From the NCBI RefSeq assembly GCF_050859025.1, contig NZ_CP138200.1, positions 3,968,001 through 4,032,000 of the forward strand: DNA of 64,000 nucleotides, in the 5' to 3' direction. How positions within the stretch are numbered: position 1 is the first letter of the stretch; each line of letters begins with the position of its first letter. The stretch is from Wukongibacter sp050859025 (GTDB lineage: Bacteria; Bacillota; Clostridia; Peptostreptococcales; Caminicellaceae). A model generated the notes under the pieces. It saw only the letters and a list, made by a program, of their open reading frames with translations. It was not told where the DNA came from and did no database searches. The translations under genes and the position numbers were made by a program. This document shows positions 8,106 through 16,622 of the stretch, piece after piece.

Positions 8106-8830
8106 ACATTCAATTCATATTCTTTAAATATTTCCTTAACTATTTTTATACTATCCTCATCGGGTGGTTGTGTATCCTTCAGTTTATATTCATAACCAAG
8201 TCCTTCCCATTTATACTCACCCATCTTGTGAAATGGAAGTATATCTATCCTTTCAATATTTTGTAGACTAGCTAAAAAAGCGGCTAATTCTTCTATTTCC
8301 TTAAGATTATCGGTTAGCCCCGGAACCAACACATATCTTATCCACACTGTCTTATTAATATCTGAAAGATATTTTGCGAATTCCAACGTTGGACTAATTG
8401 ATGCTCCAGTCAGCTCTTTATACCTCTGTTTATTGAAAGCTTTTATATCAAGAAGTACTAAATCAGTATATTCAATAACTTCTTTTATAGTAGATAGTTT
8501 AATACATCCTGAGTTATCCAACGCAGTATGAATACCTTCTTCCTTACATTTTTTAAATAATTCTTCAAGAAACCTATGCTGCATTAATGGCTCACCACCA
8601 CTTGCAGTGATCCCTCCACCCGAAAATTCCATAAAGGATTTGTATTTAAGTATGTCTTCCATTAACTCACGAACACTTACATTTTTACCATCCTCAATTT
8701 TCCATGTGTCTGGATTATGACAGTATTGACATCTTAGAGGGCATCCTTGAAAAAATATCACGTAGCGAATTCCAGGTCCGTCTAAAGTTCCACAGGTTTC
8801 TACAGAGTGAATTTTTCCTAAGATATCCAT
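8099..8830 (-). CDS. pflA: Pyruvate formate-lyase activating enzyme (radical SAM)
   Basis: 243 residues. It uses S-adenosylmethionine and a [4Fe-4S] cluster to place the glycyl radical on pyruvate formate-lyase. The cluster motif is CPLRCQYCHNPDTW near residue 30, preceded by TLDGPGIRYVIFFQG, with the SAM-binding SGGGITASGGEP motif near 75. The ATG at 8830 is preceded by GTTGGTG; a TTG 12 bases upstream is possible. It lies 46 bases downstream of pflB and is very likely co-transcribed with it. The stop codon lies inside a hairpin. Confidence 0.93.
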   Translation of the reverse strand: MDILGKIHSVETCGTLDGPGIRYVIFFQGCPLRCQYCHNPDTWKIEDGKNVSVRELMEDILKYKSFMEFSGGGITASGGEPLMQHRFLEELFKKCKEEGIHTALDNSGCIKLSTIKEVIEYTDLVLLDIKAFNKQRYKELTGASISPTLEFAKYLSDINKTVWIRYVLVPGLTDNLKEIEELAAFLASLQNIERIDILPFHKMGEYKWEGLGYEYKLKDTQPPDEDSIKIVKEIFKEYELNVG

Positions 8831-8875
8831 ATTTAACACCAACTTTTTATTCGAATATTTTGTAGGGACTCATTT

Positions 8876-11101
8876 CTAAAAACGTTCATGGAATGTTCTC
8901 TTAATCACATCTAACTGCTGTTCTCTTGTTAGCTTTATAAAGTTTACTGCATATCCTGATACACGAATCGTAAGCTGTGGATATTCTTCTGGGTGTTCCA
9001 TTGCATCTATCAATGTTTCTTTGTTTAAAACATTAACATTTATATGATGGCCTGAATCATGAAAATATCCATCAAGTATTCCTGCTAAATTTCCAATCCT
9101 ATCTTTATCGTTTTTACCTAAGGCATTTGGTACAATTGAAAAAGTATATGAAATACCATCTTCACAGTGCTCGTATGGTAGCTTTGCAACTGATGCCATA
9201 GATGCTACTGCTCCCTTTTCATCCCTTCCATGCATAGGATTTGCTCCTGGAGCAAAGGGTTCTCCACCTTTTCTACCATCAGGAGTGCTACCAGTCTTTT
9301 TACCATATACAACATTTGATGTTATTGTTAAAATAGATAATGTTGGTATAGAGCTTCTGTATGTCTTATGTTTACGTAGCTTATTCATGAAGGTCTTTAC
9401 AATATCAGCTGCTATATCATCTACTTTGTCATCATTATTCCCAAAGGCTGGATAATCACCTTCTACCTCATAATCTACAGCTAATCCATCTTCATCTCTT
9501 ATAACTCTTACCTTAGAGTGTTTTATTGCCGATAAAGAATCTGCAACTACAGAAAGTCCTGCTATACCACAAGCTGAAGTTCTTAATACATCTTTATCAT
9601 GCAATGCCATCTGTAGTCTTTCATAATTATACTTATCATGCATAAAATGAATAATATTGAGAGTGTTAATATAAAGCTGTGCCAACCAATCCATTACCAG
9701 ATCAAATTTTCTCATTACTTCATCGTAGTCTAAGTAATCTGAAGTAATTGGAGCTAGCTCCGGTGCAATCTGTTTCCCTGACTTTTCATCCTTACCACCA
9801 TTTATTGCATATAGCAGTGCCTTAGCTAAGTTTGCCCTCGCACCGAAAAATTGCATCTGTTTCCCAATCTTCATGGCTGATACGCAGCAAGCAATTCCGT
9901 AGTCGTCTCCAAAATGTTCTCTCATCAAATCATCATTTTCATACTGTATTGAACTCGTATCTATCGATACCTTTGAACAATATTTTTTAAAGTTTTCAGG
10001 AAGCCTTACTGACCATAATACTGTTAAGTTAGGCTCAGGAGCTGGTCCAAGATTGTATAGGGTATGTAATATCCTATAACTCGTTTTAGTAACTAACGTT
10101 CTCCCATCTACTCCCATACCTCCGATTACCTCAGTTACCCACGTTGGATCTCCTGAAAATAATTGATTGTACTCTGGTGTTCTTAGAAAACGAACCATAC
10201 GCAGCTTCATTACAAAATGATCTATTATCTCTTGAACTTCATCTTCACTTAAGTTTCCATTTTTAATATCTCTTTCAAAATATATATCCAAAAAGCTTGA
10301 AACACGTCCTAAGGACATTGCAGCTCCATCCTGCTCTTTTATAGCGCCAAGATATCCAAAGTATGTCCACTGTACTGCTTCTTTTCCATTTCTAGCCGGA
10401 TGGGATATATCTAATCCATACCCCTCAGCCATTTCCTTTAATTCATGCAGTGCCTTTATTTGTTCAGCAATTTCTTCTCTAAGTCTTACGACTCTAGATT
10501 CCATATATTCCATTTCTAATTGTTTCTTTTCATTTTTCTTTTCCTCAATCAGCCTGTCGACACCATATAGTGCAATCCTTCTATAGTCACCTATAATTCT
10601 TCCACGACCATATGCATCGGGTAAACCCGTTATTACTCCCGACTTTCTTGCCTTTTTCATGTCATCAGTATATGTGTCAAAAACACCTTCGTTATGAGTT
10701 TTCCTATAATGTAAAAATATCTGTTCTGTCTGTTCATCCAATTCATAGTTATAGGCATTGAGAGCCTTTTTAACAACTCTAAGTCCGCCAAATGGTATAA
10801 TGCCTCTTTTAAGTGGTTCATCTGTCTGTAAACCTACAATCTGCTCTAATTCTTTATCAATATACCCAGGCCCATGAGAAGTTATTTGTGAGACCTTCTC
10901 TGTCTCAGCTCCCAAGATGCCCTTATCCCTCTCTTCCTTCATAAGCTCTAGTACCTTGTTCCATAAGCTCTTAGTTCGATCAGTTGCTGGAGCTAAAAAT
11001 TCTTCATTGCCTTCATATGGTTTATAATTGCTTTGAATAAAGTCACGAACATCTATTTCCTTCATCCACTTTCCACTTTTAAACTCTTTCCATTCCTTCA
11101 T
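8876..11101 (-). CDS. pflB: Formate C-acetyltransferase (pyruvate formate-lyase)
   Basis: 741 residues, usual for PflB. It converts pyruvate and CoA to acetyl-CoA and formate under anaerobic conditions. The two adjacent catalytic cysteines are in GIACCVSAM near residue 400, and the glycyl radical site is in RVSGYAVNF with Gly at about 716. The ATG at 11101 has AAAGGA ten bases upstream; the GTG nine bases earlier overlaps that site. It is followed by pflA. It is oxygen-sensitive by mechanism, fitting an anaerobic host. Confidence 0.96.
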   Translation of the reverse strand: MKEWKEFKSGKWMKEIDVRDFIQSNYKPYEGNEEFLAPATDRTKSLWNKVLELMKEERDKGILGAETEKVSQITSHGPGYIDKELEQIVGLQTDEPLKRGIIPFGGLRVVKKALNAYNYELDEQTEQIFLHYRKTHNEGVFDTYTDDMKKARKSGVITGLPDAYGRGRIIGDYRRIALYGVDRLIEEKKNEKKQLEMEYMESRVVRLREEIAEQIKALHELKEMAEGYGLDISHPARNGKEAVQWTYFGYLGAIKEQDGAAMSLGRVSSFLDIYFERDIKNGNLSEDEVQEIIDHFVMKLRMVRFLRTPEYNQLFSGDPTWVTEVIGGMGVDGRTLVTKTSYRILHTLYNLGPAPEPNLTVLWSVRLPENFKKYCSKVSIDTSSIQYENDDLMREHFGDDYGIACCVSAMKIGKQMQFFGARANLAKALLYAINGGKDEKSGKQIAPELAPITSDYLDYDEVMRKFDLVMDWLAQLYINTLNIIHFMHDKYNYERLQMALHDKDVLRTSACGIAGLSVVADSLSAIKHSKVRVIRDEDGLAVDYEVEGDYPAFGNNDDKVDDIAADIVKTFMNKLRKHKTYRSSIPTLSILTITSNVVYGKKTGSTPDGRKGGEPFAPGANPMHGRDEKGAVASMASVAKLPYEHCEDGISYTFSIVPNALGKNDKDRIGNLAGILDGYFHDSGHHINVNVLNKETLIDAMEHPEEYPQLTIRVSGYAVNFIKLTREQQLDVIKRTFHERF

Positions 11102-11640
11102 AATAAACACATCCTTTCATATAGGTAAAAGCTATAGGTTCTAAGGGATCTGACTGGTGAAATTACCTTTACTGAATTGACTTATAGGTAACCAACTTTA
11201 CAAGTTATAAAATTCAAACAAAAAATGTAGAAGCATTCATTATTTTATTTGAATTTTATTTCATTCTAATGTTGGTGACCTATATAGAGGCTTTCTAGTA
11301 AAACTCAGTTTATAGATTTGCATATTTAATAGTATATTGTATACAGGATACATTATACCGCTTATTATAATTATAATATAAATGATAATTATTTTCAATA
11401 ACTCTTCTAGAAATACATTTTAAATTTTATTAATGTATTTACTGATTAATATTTAAGCTTCAAGAAAATCCTATTCCCGACCCGAATATAATTCTCTATA
11501 TAAGTTTATAATCTCCAAACTCATATTCAATTTATTATACAATTCCATAAAATTTTCTCTTAAGCTTATAATCAAAGTAGATACTCAAGATTATCAAGTT
11601 CTCTAATTTTAGTTATATTTTTCTTCGAAAAATATACACA
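11102..11640. other. pflB upstream region, no gene seen
   Basis: AT-rich spacer. A weak dyad TGTATACAGGATACA lies near 11338-11352, a possible regulator site for pflB, but it matches no operator I can name. No conserved RNA motif was recognised. Confidence 0.35.
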
Positions 11641-11647
11641 AAAAAAC

Positions 11648-11670
11648 AGAATACAAACTCATTGTATTCT
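11648..11670. terminator. Terminator hairpin, distal copy, with T-tract
   Basis: AGAATACAA / TTGTATTCT with loop ACTCA. On the minus strand it is followed by GTTTTTT, so this copy keeps the full intrinsic-terminator form. The identical 23 bases occur again at 11822-11844. Confidence 0.8.
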
Positions 11671-11821
11671 CAGATTGTTGACAGAGTCAACAAGATGGTA
11701 GGCTGTTGAGAAAACTGAAGTTCAAGGCGTGCTGAAACCAAGAGACCGCAGCGTATATATACATACGTAAGGGTTCTTGGTTGAAGCAACAACGCAGAAA
11801 TTCGGGTTTGTCAACAGCCTA
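11671..11821 (+). repeat. Repeat family 1, copy B (reference copy)
   Basis: A 151-base element with a small hairpin TTGTTGAC/GTCAACAA (11675-11693), then outer stem AGGCTGTTGA (11700-11709) with TCAACAGCCT (11811-11820). Conserved interior words are GAAGTTCAAGG, GAGACCGCAG, TACATACGTAAGGG, GAAGCAACAACG and CAGAAATTCGGG. It lies exactly between two identical 23-base terminator hairpins. Confidence 0.88.
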
Positions 11822-11844
11822 AGAATACAAACTCATTGTATTCT
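11822..11844. terminator. Terminator hairpin, proximal copy
   Basis: The same 23 bases as 11648-11670, here 25 bases past the stop codon of the CAP-domain gene, but without a T-tract, consistent with duplication of an existing terminator. Confidence 0.75.
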
Positions 11845-11869
11845 GCCATTACTTAGACTTCAAATTTAT

Positions 11870-13216
11870 CTATTTCATAGGCGTATAAAAGTTTTGAGTA
11901 TAATATACGTTGTAATTTCCACCTAGATAAACTCCTACACCTAATTTTTCGTAATCACCTAATATATTCTTTCTATGTCCAGCTGAATTCATCCATCCTT
12001 CATGGGCAAATATTGGACTAGGCTGACCAGCAGCTATATTCTCTGCTGCTTTAATATATTTAATATTGTTCTTCTCCATCCTTTTAAAGGGTGACTCTTT
12101 TTCAAGGTTTACGTGGGAAAAGTAATCCTTTCTCGCCATATCCTCACTATGATTTTTTGCTACATCAGATATCTTGTTATCCCAGTCAAAGGAAGCTTTA
12201 TTAAATCTTGTCCTAATGGCATTAGCAAGATCAAAAACTTGTCTTTCATAGCTCCTTTTTAATTCATCACTAGCTTCACCAAAATAGCTGTTTAAGCTTT
12301 CTTCTACTTCCTTATCAATAAGAAGTACAGAAGTTATAGTCTTATCCCTATGCAAGTCATAAAATATCGTTGTATAATAATCCTCAATTAGATAAGTATC
12401 TGACTCTGAACTTTCTATTTTATATACGGTGTTCCCCTTTGTAATTCCTGTTAAAGGCTGGCCATAGATATTGCGAACCTCTTCTTGTGAAGTAGTGAGC
12501 TTCACTCCTCCAATAGAAACCCAGTTGGAGGCATTAGTATATATACCTACTACTCTATTGTTGCTTATACCAACTTGGATATACCTACTGTAATCACCAT
12601 TATAAATATACCAGCTAAATCCATACTTACTTAGATCCTTACGTGAGGGTTGACCTAAAATATTTGTTACCTTCTTCTCTGAATCACCTATAGCAATTCC
12701 TTGAAAGGTGAACTCTTTGTCAGAATCTTTATCGTTAGAATTATTTGAAGTAGAGATTGTAACAATCCTCATATTTCCATCCCAACCTACAGTATATCCT
12801 AATTCTTCAGATATGAATCTAGCCGGTATTAATGTCCTTCCATCAATAATCATAGCCGGAACATCTAAGTCAATCTCTTTATTATTGACAAGAGCCTTTG
12901 TACTATCAATCTTTAATTTTATATTTAGATCATTCTTTTTTGCTAAAACGGTTCTATCCTCACCAGCCCAGCTAACCTCTGCCCCAAGAGCTTCTAATAT
13001 CCCTCTAAATGGCACTAAGGTTCTATTATTGATTATCATTGGAGAAACATCGAAATCTAAAAACTGTTCATCTAGTTTAACCTTCACATCTTTAGAAATA
13101 GAAGTTTTTCCTAAAACTATATTTTCCATAGCTGATGAATTACCATTTATTAAAGTTGATATTAATATACTAAACACAAACAAGAAAAAAAAGATTTTTC
13201 TAATAATTCTGTTCAC
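11870..13216 (-). CDS. Secreted CAP (SCP/PR1) domain protein with copper-amine-oxidase-N domains
   Basis: 448 residues. There is a signal peptide (IIRKIFFFLFVFSILISTLINGNSSA). Residues ~40-145 hold the two-lobed copper amine oxidase N-terminal-like wall-binding domain, visible as MIINNRTLVPFRGILEALGAEVSW and MIIDGRTLIPARFISEELGYTVGW. A CAP-associated middle region follows, then the C-terminal CAP domain: NAIRTRF, HSEDMARKDYFSHVN, AENIAAG and HRKNILGDYEKLGVGVY, with the cavity His residues. It is probably exported and wall-attached; its biochemical role is unknown. The GTG at 13216 has AAGGAG eight bases upstream. Confidence 0.88.
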   Translation of the reverse strand: MNRIIRKIFFFLFVFSILISTLINGNSSAMENIVLGKTSISKDVKVKLDEQFLDFDVSPMIINNRTLVPFRGILEALGAEVSWAGEDRTVLAKKNDLNIKLKIDSTKALVNNKEIDLDVPAMIIDGRTLIPARFISEELGYTVGWDGNMRIVTISTSNNSNDKDSDKEFTFQGIAIGDSEKKVTNILGQPSRKDLSKYGFSWYIYNGDYSRYIQVGISNNRVVGIYTNASNWVSIGGVKLTTSQEEVRNIYGQPLTGITKGNTVYKIESSESDTYLIEDYYTTIFYDLHRDKTITSVLLIDKEVEESLNSYFGEASDELKRSYERQVFDLANAIRTRFNKASFDWDNKISDVAKNHSEDMARKDYFSHVNLEKESPFKRMEKNNIKYIKAAENIAAGQPSPIFAHEGWMNSAGHRKNILGDYEKLGVGVYLGGNYNVYYTQNFYTPMK

Positions 13217-13378
13217 AAATTCCACTCCTTAAAATTTTTTTGAGCCTTAATTATAATAGTTTTCTTTATATTTATTATAAACCCTTTTTTTAATATGTTA
13301 CAATTTATGAATATAGTGGAATAGGTGAAAATTTATTTTCTTTTTCCTTAAAATCAATAATATACCTCTATTTTCTAA

Positions 13379-14551
13379 CTATATGTGAGATACTAACTTC
13401 TTATTATCTCTTTGATCTGTTTTTTCCGTTTTGGGATTTCTAATAAACTCTCCAGAATATATCCATCCTGCAAACAATGCAGTCAGAGGTGCAACTAAAA
13501 CTAACCCTATACTCCCCACAACAGTTCTCATTATTTCAGCACTTACAATCTTAAGATTGATAATTCTTCCAAAGCTGGAGTTTTTGGTCATAAATAGCAT
13601 TAACAATGTCAAATATCCACCTGAATATGCAAGTAATAGGGTTGTCGTCATAGTCCCAATTACAGCCTTGCCAACATTGAATCCTGATCCTATAAGTTCT
13701 CTACATCCTATATCGGGCTTTTTTGACTTTATCTCTTCCATAGAAGCTGCTACATCCATAGCTATATCCATAGCCGCTCCAGAAGCACCAATAATTATAG
13801 CAGAATAAAATATATGTTTCATATTTAAATCTAGATATCCACTAAATATTAAAGACTCAGCAAAGGGTGATGTCATTCCGTAGAGACTCAGCCTACTACC
13901 AAAAAACATTGTTATACCAACAGTTATTAGCAAACCACACATGGTCCCCACAAATGCCGACAAACCTTTCTTAGTGAACCCAGCAACAGCAAAAATTATA
14001 ATTCCAGACAGCAGAGTCAATACTAATGCTGTTAACATTAAGGGTTCCTTTCCTGATAGTAATCCGGGAATCAAAAGCTTCCATATAATAAATAGACTGG
14101 CTATAAAGGAGAATAATGCTCTAACACCGATAAAACCAGCATAAATAATTAGACATAGAACAAAGAGGCCAAAAAGCACTAACTGCCAGCCCTGTCTATA
14201 AATGTCTATTGCCTTTGCACCTATTATTTCATCATTTTCATGCAAAATTGCAATTACAATTTTATCCTCTGGCATATAAAAGTTATCATAGTCTAATTTT
14301 CCAATTAATTGATTTGTGGCTTTTACTTTTTGTCCCTTAAACTTACCTTCTATAATCTCAACCATTAATGTCTGATATCCTATTTTAGATATTCCCGATT
14401 GGATAACCTCAGATTCGTCAGTCTCTAATACTATACCCTTAACCTCCAATTGATTATCTAAAGTTTTTTCTTCTGGATTATCATAAGACAACAATACAAT
14501 TATTAGTATAAGCATACTAATTACATATAAAATCGGCATAGCTTTTTTCAT
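13379..14551 (-). CDS. YibE/F-family integral membrane protein
   Basis: 390 residues. After an N-terminal membrane anchor and an extracellular beta-rich segment (LEVKGIVLETDESE...), six to seven hydrophobic segments follow from about residue 125 to the end, including FAGASGAAMDIAMDVAASMEEI-like sequence (positions near 250), the hallmark of the YibE/F family. The function of the family is not established. The ATG at 14551 follows GGGGTG. It lies downstream of the alkaline phosphatase gene, separated by a repeat that can terminate transcription. Confidence 0.8.
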   Translation of the reverse strand: MKKAMPILYVISMLILIIVLLSYDNPEEKTLDNQLEVKGIVLETDESEVIQSGISKIGYQTLMVEIIEGKFKGQKVKATNQLIGKLDYDNFYMPEDKIVIAILHENDEIIGAKAIDIYRQGWQLVLFGLFVLCLIIYAGFIGVRALFSFIASLFIIWKLLIPGLLSGKEPLMLTALVLTLLSGIIIFAVAGFTKKGLSAFVGTMCGLLITVGITMFFGSRLSLYGMTSPFAESLIFSGYLDLNMKHIFYSAIIIGASGAAMDIAMDVAASMEEIKSKKPDIGCRELIGSGFNVGKAVIGTMTTTLLLAYSGGYLTLLMLFMTKNSSFGRIINLKIVSAEIMRTVVGSIGLVLVAPLTALFAGWIYSGEFIRNPKTEKTDQRDNKKLVSHI

Positions 14552-14672
14552 AAAATTCACCCCATAGTTAGAAGACAATCTCTTGTTAAAAATTTTCAAG
14601 TTTGACTTTTTTGAACCACATAGTAAAAACTATATTTATAAATGGTTCTAAGAAGCTTATAATTTCAAAAAA

Positions 14673-14797
14673 GAGAGGTGTTTCAGAATGAATGAAGTTC
14701 AAGGTTTTGAAATTTCATCGATTTAGCTAGTGATGTCCTATGCCAAGTCGATTAACATTTCAAATAGCGCAGAAATTCGCCATTCCGATACACCCTC
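14673..14797. repeat. Repeat family 1, copy D, forming a terminator
   Basis: A core of about 125 bases with GAAGTTCAAGG and GCGCAGAAATTCG shared with copy B, but a different outer stem: AGGTGTTTCAGAATG pairs with CATTCCGATACACCCT. On the minus strand the stem is followed by CTCTTTTTTG, so the element itself looks like the terminator of the alkaline phosphatase gene. Confidence 0.65.
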
Positions 14798-14823
14798 GGA
14801 TTTTTATTCTAAGTATATATAGT

Positions 14824-16278
14824 TTACTTCATTAAATCAAAGCCTAATACACCTGCCATAGCCTTTGCAATTTCTGTATTATCCTTATATCCTCCAAAAT
14901 TTTCTGCTCCAACACCTAATGCTGACATAGGAATTGATGTAGCAGAGTGAGCAAAGGTAGTCCATTCAATATTTGCTCTTTCAGAAATAATGTGTGTAGT
15001 AGCAACTGCTACTGGTCCATATGATGATGGTCCATATACTGCAACATCATATTCTACTCCACCATCGACTATATCCATAGCTTTAAGAATTTCAGCCTTT
15101 TCTTTCTCAGTTAAATCATTTAATCCAAAATTTTCTGCAATATAGGTAAAATATGCATCTCTATTTCCATCATATTTCTGAGTCAGTACATCCTCTACAG
15201 ATGCTTTGATATCCGTTAACTCATCTAACTTTAAGAAATAATTTTTAGAAAATCCTAATCCCATACCACCAGTTTCATGGTCTCCTACAACTACAATCAA
15301 TGTTTCCTTAGGATGCTTTTTATAGAATTCATATGCCTTACTAATAGCTTCATCAAGAGCTAGAGTATCATCTATTGATCCTATTGCATCATTTGCATGA
15401 CAGGCATGGTCGATTCTTCCTCCTTCAACCATTAGGAAAAATCCATTATTATATTTAGACAATACTTCTATACCCTTTTCAGTAATTTCAGCTAAGCTTG
15501 GATTTTCATTAGTTTGCTTTCTATCAAGCTCATATGGCAAATGAGAATATGCAAGGGTTGCCATAACCTTCTCTTCACCATCTGGATGATACTTTCTAAA
15601 TTCATCAGCAGAGTCTGAGCTTTCAAACACATTATATCCCCTATCAGCAAATTCCTTTAAAAGATTTCTATCGTCTTCTCTTTTTGATTTACCCCATTCC
15701 CAGTTCTGAGGTACAAAGTGTCTATTTCCTCCACCTGCAAAAAATTCAACACCACTATCTAAAAAGTCTGCTGCTATTTCATTTTCATTATTTCTATCTT
15801 CATTATGTGATGCAAATACCGCTGGTGTAGCATGAGTAAGTCTAGTAGTAGTTATTATTCCTGTTGCTATTTCTTTTTCTTCGGCAGCCTCAATTAAAGT
15901 TTTTGCATTAGTTCCATCAGGAAGCTTAGAAATTACACCATTATTTGTTTTTACACCTGTCGCTAAAGCTGTTCCTGCGGCAGCCGAATCAGTAATTAGA
16001 GAATCAGAAGAATATGTAGTATTAATCCCTGCTGTTGGAAAAGAATTCATTAACAGCTTTGCATCTTTGTCTCCTGTAACTTCTTGCTTATAGTACTCAG
16101 CAATCTGTCTTTGTGCAGCTCCCATACCATCCCCAATGAAATAAAATACATACTTTGGTACATTTTTAGAAGCTTTAGGACCATCCTCAATAGCAAATCC
16201 TACCACACCATTAAATAACACTAATCCAACTAACATAAGCACTGCAATAAACTTTGTAAATGAATTTCTCCTAAACAT
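14824..16278 (-). CDS. Alkaline phosphatase, secreted
   Basis: 484 residues with a signal peptide (FIAVLMLVGLVLFNGVVGFA). The metal site begins at YFIGDGMG; the phosphoserine nucleophile is in TDSAAAGTALATGVKT near residue 98. Also present are THATPAVFASH, the metal-binding VEGGRIDHACHANDA and the VVVGDHETGGMG motif. It hydrolyses phosphate monoesters outside the cell using zinc and magnesium. The ATG at 16278 follows GGGGGT. No Pho box was recognised upstream. The whole family core is present, so it should be active. Confidence 0.92.
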   Translation of the reverse strand: MFRRNSFTKFIAVLMLVGLVLFNGVVGFAIEDGPKASKNVPKYVFYFIGDGMGAAQRQIAEYYKQEVTGDKDAKLLMNSFPTAGINTTYSSDSLITDSAAAGTALATGVKTNNGVISKLPDGTNAKTLIEAAEEKEIATGIITTTRLTHATPAVFASHNEDRNNENEIAADFLDSGVEFFAGGGNRHFVPQNWEWGKSKREDDRNLLKEFADRGYNVFESSDSADEFRKYHPDGEEKVMATLAYSHLPYELDRKQTNENPSLAEITEKGIEVLSKYNNGFFLMVEGGRIDHACHANDAIGSIDDTLALDEAISKAYEFYKKHPKETLIVVVGDHETGGMGLGFSKNYFLKLDELTDIKASVEDVLTQKYDGNRDAYFTYIAENFGLNDLTEKEKAEILKAMDIVDGGVEYDVAVYGPSSYGPVAVATTHIISERANIEWTTFAHSATSIPMSALGVGAENFGGYKDNTEIAKAMAGVLGFDLMK

Positions 16279-16622
16279 TTTTTTACCCCCTTAAGTTTAT
16301 TTAGTCAGCTGCATAATTCTGCAACTGCTAACTTTTCCACTCGTTAAGGAAACTCAGATCTTGCTTTTTAGTTATTCAAGAATTTTTTCCCAAATCACGA
16401 ATGCCTAATAGTAATTTAACCTATATCTGTAACTCATTTGTTAAGGCCGTGTTAACATTAGGTAAATTTTTCCGAGCTTGATGTAAATCATATTTATTTC
16501 AATCTATTAATCTTTCATTTTATAAATATTCTCGATTAAATTTAACAAATCTATAATCTATTTATATTAAATTCTTGGTAAAATATGAATTATTAGCATA
16601 TTTGGAAAGCAAGGTGGATATT

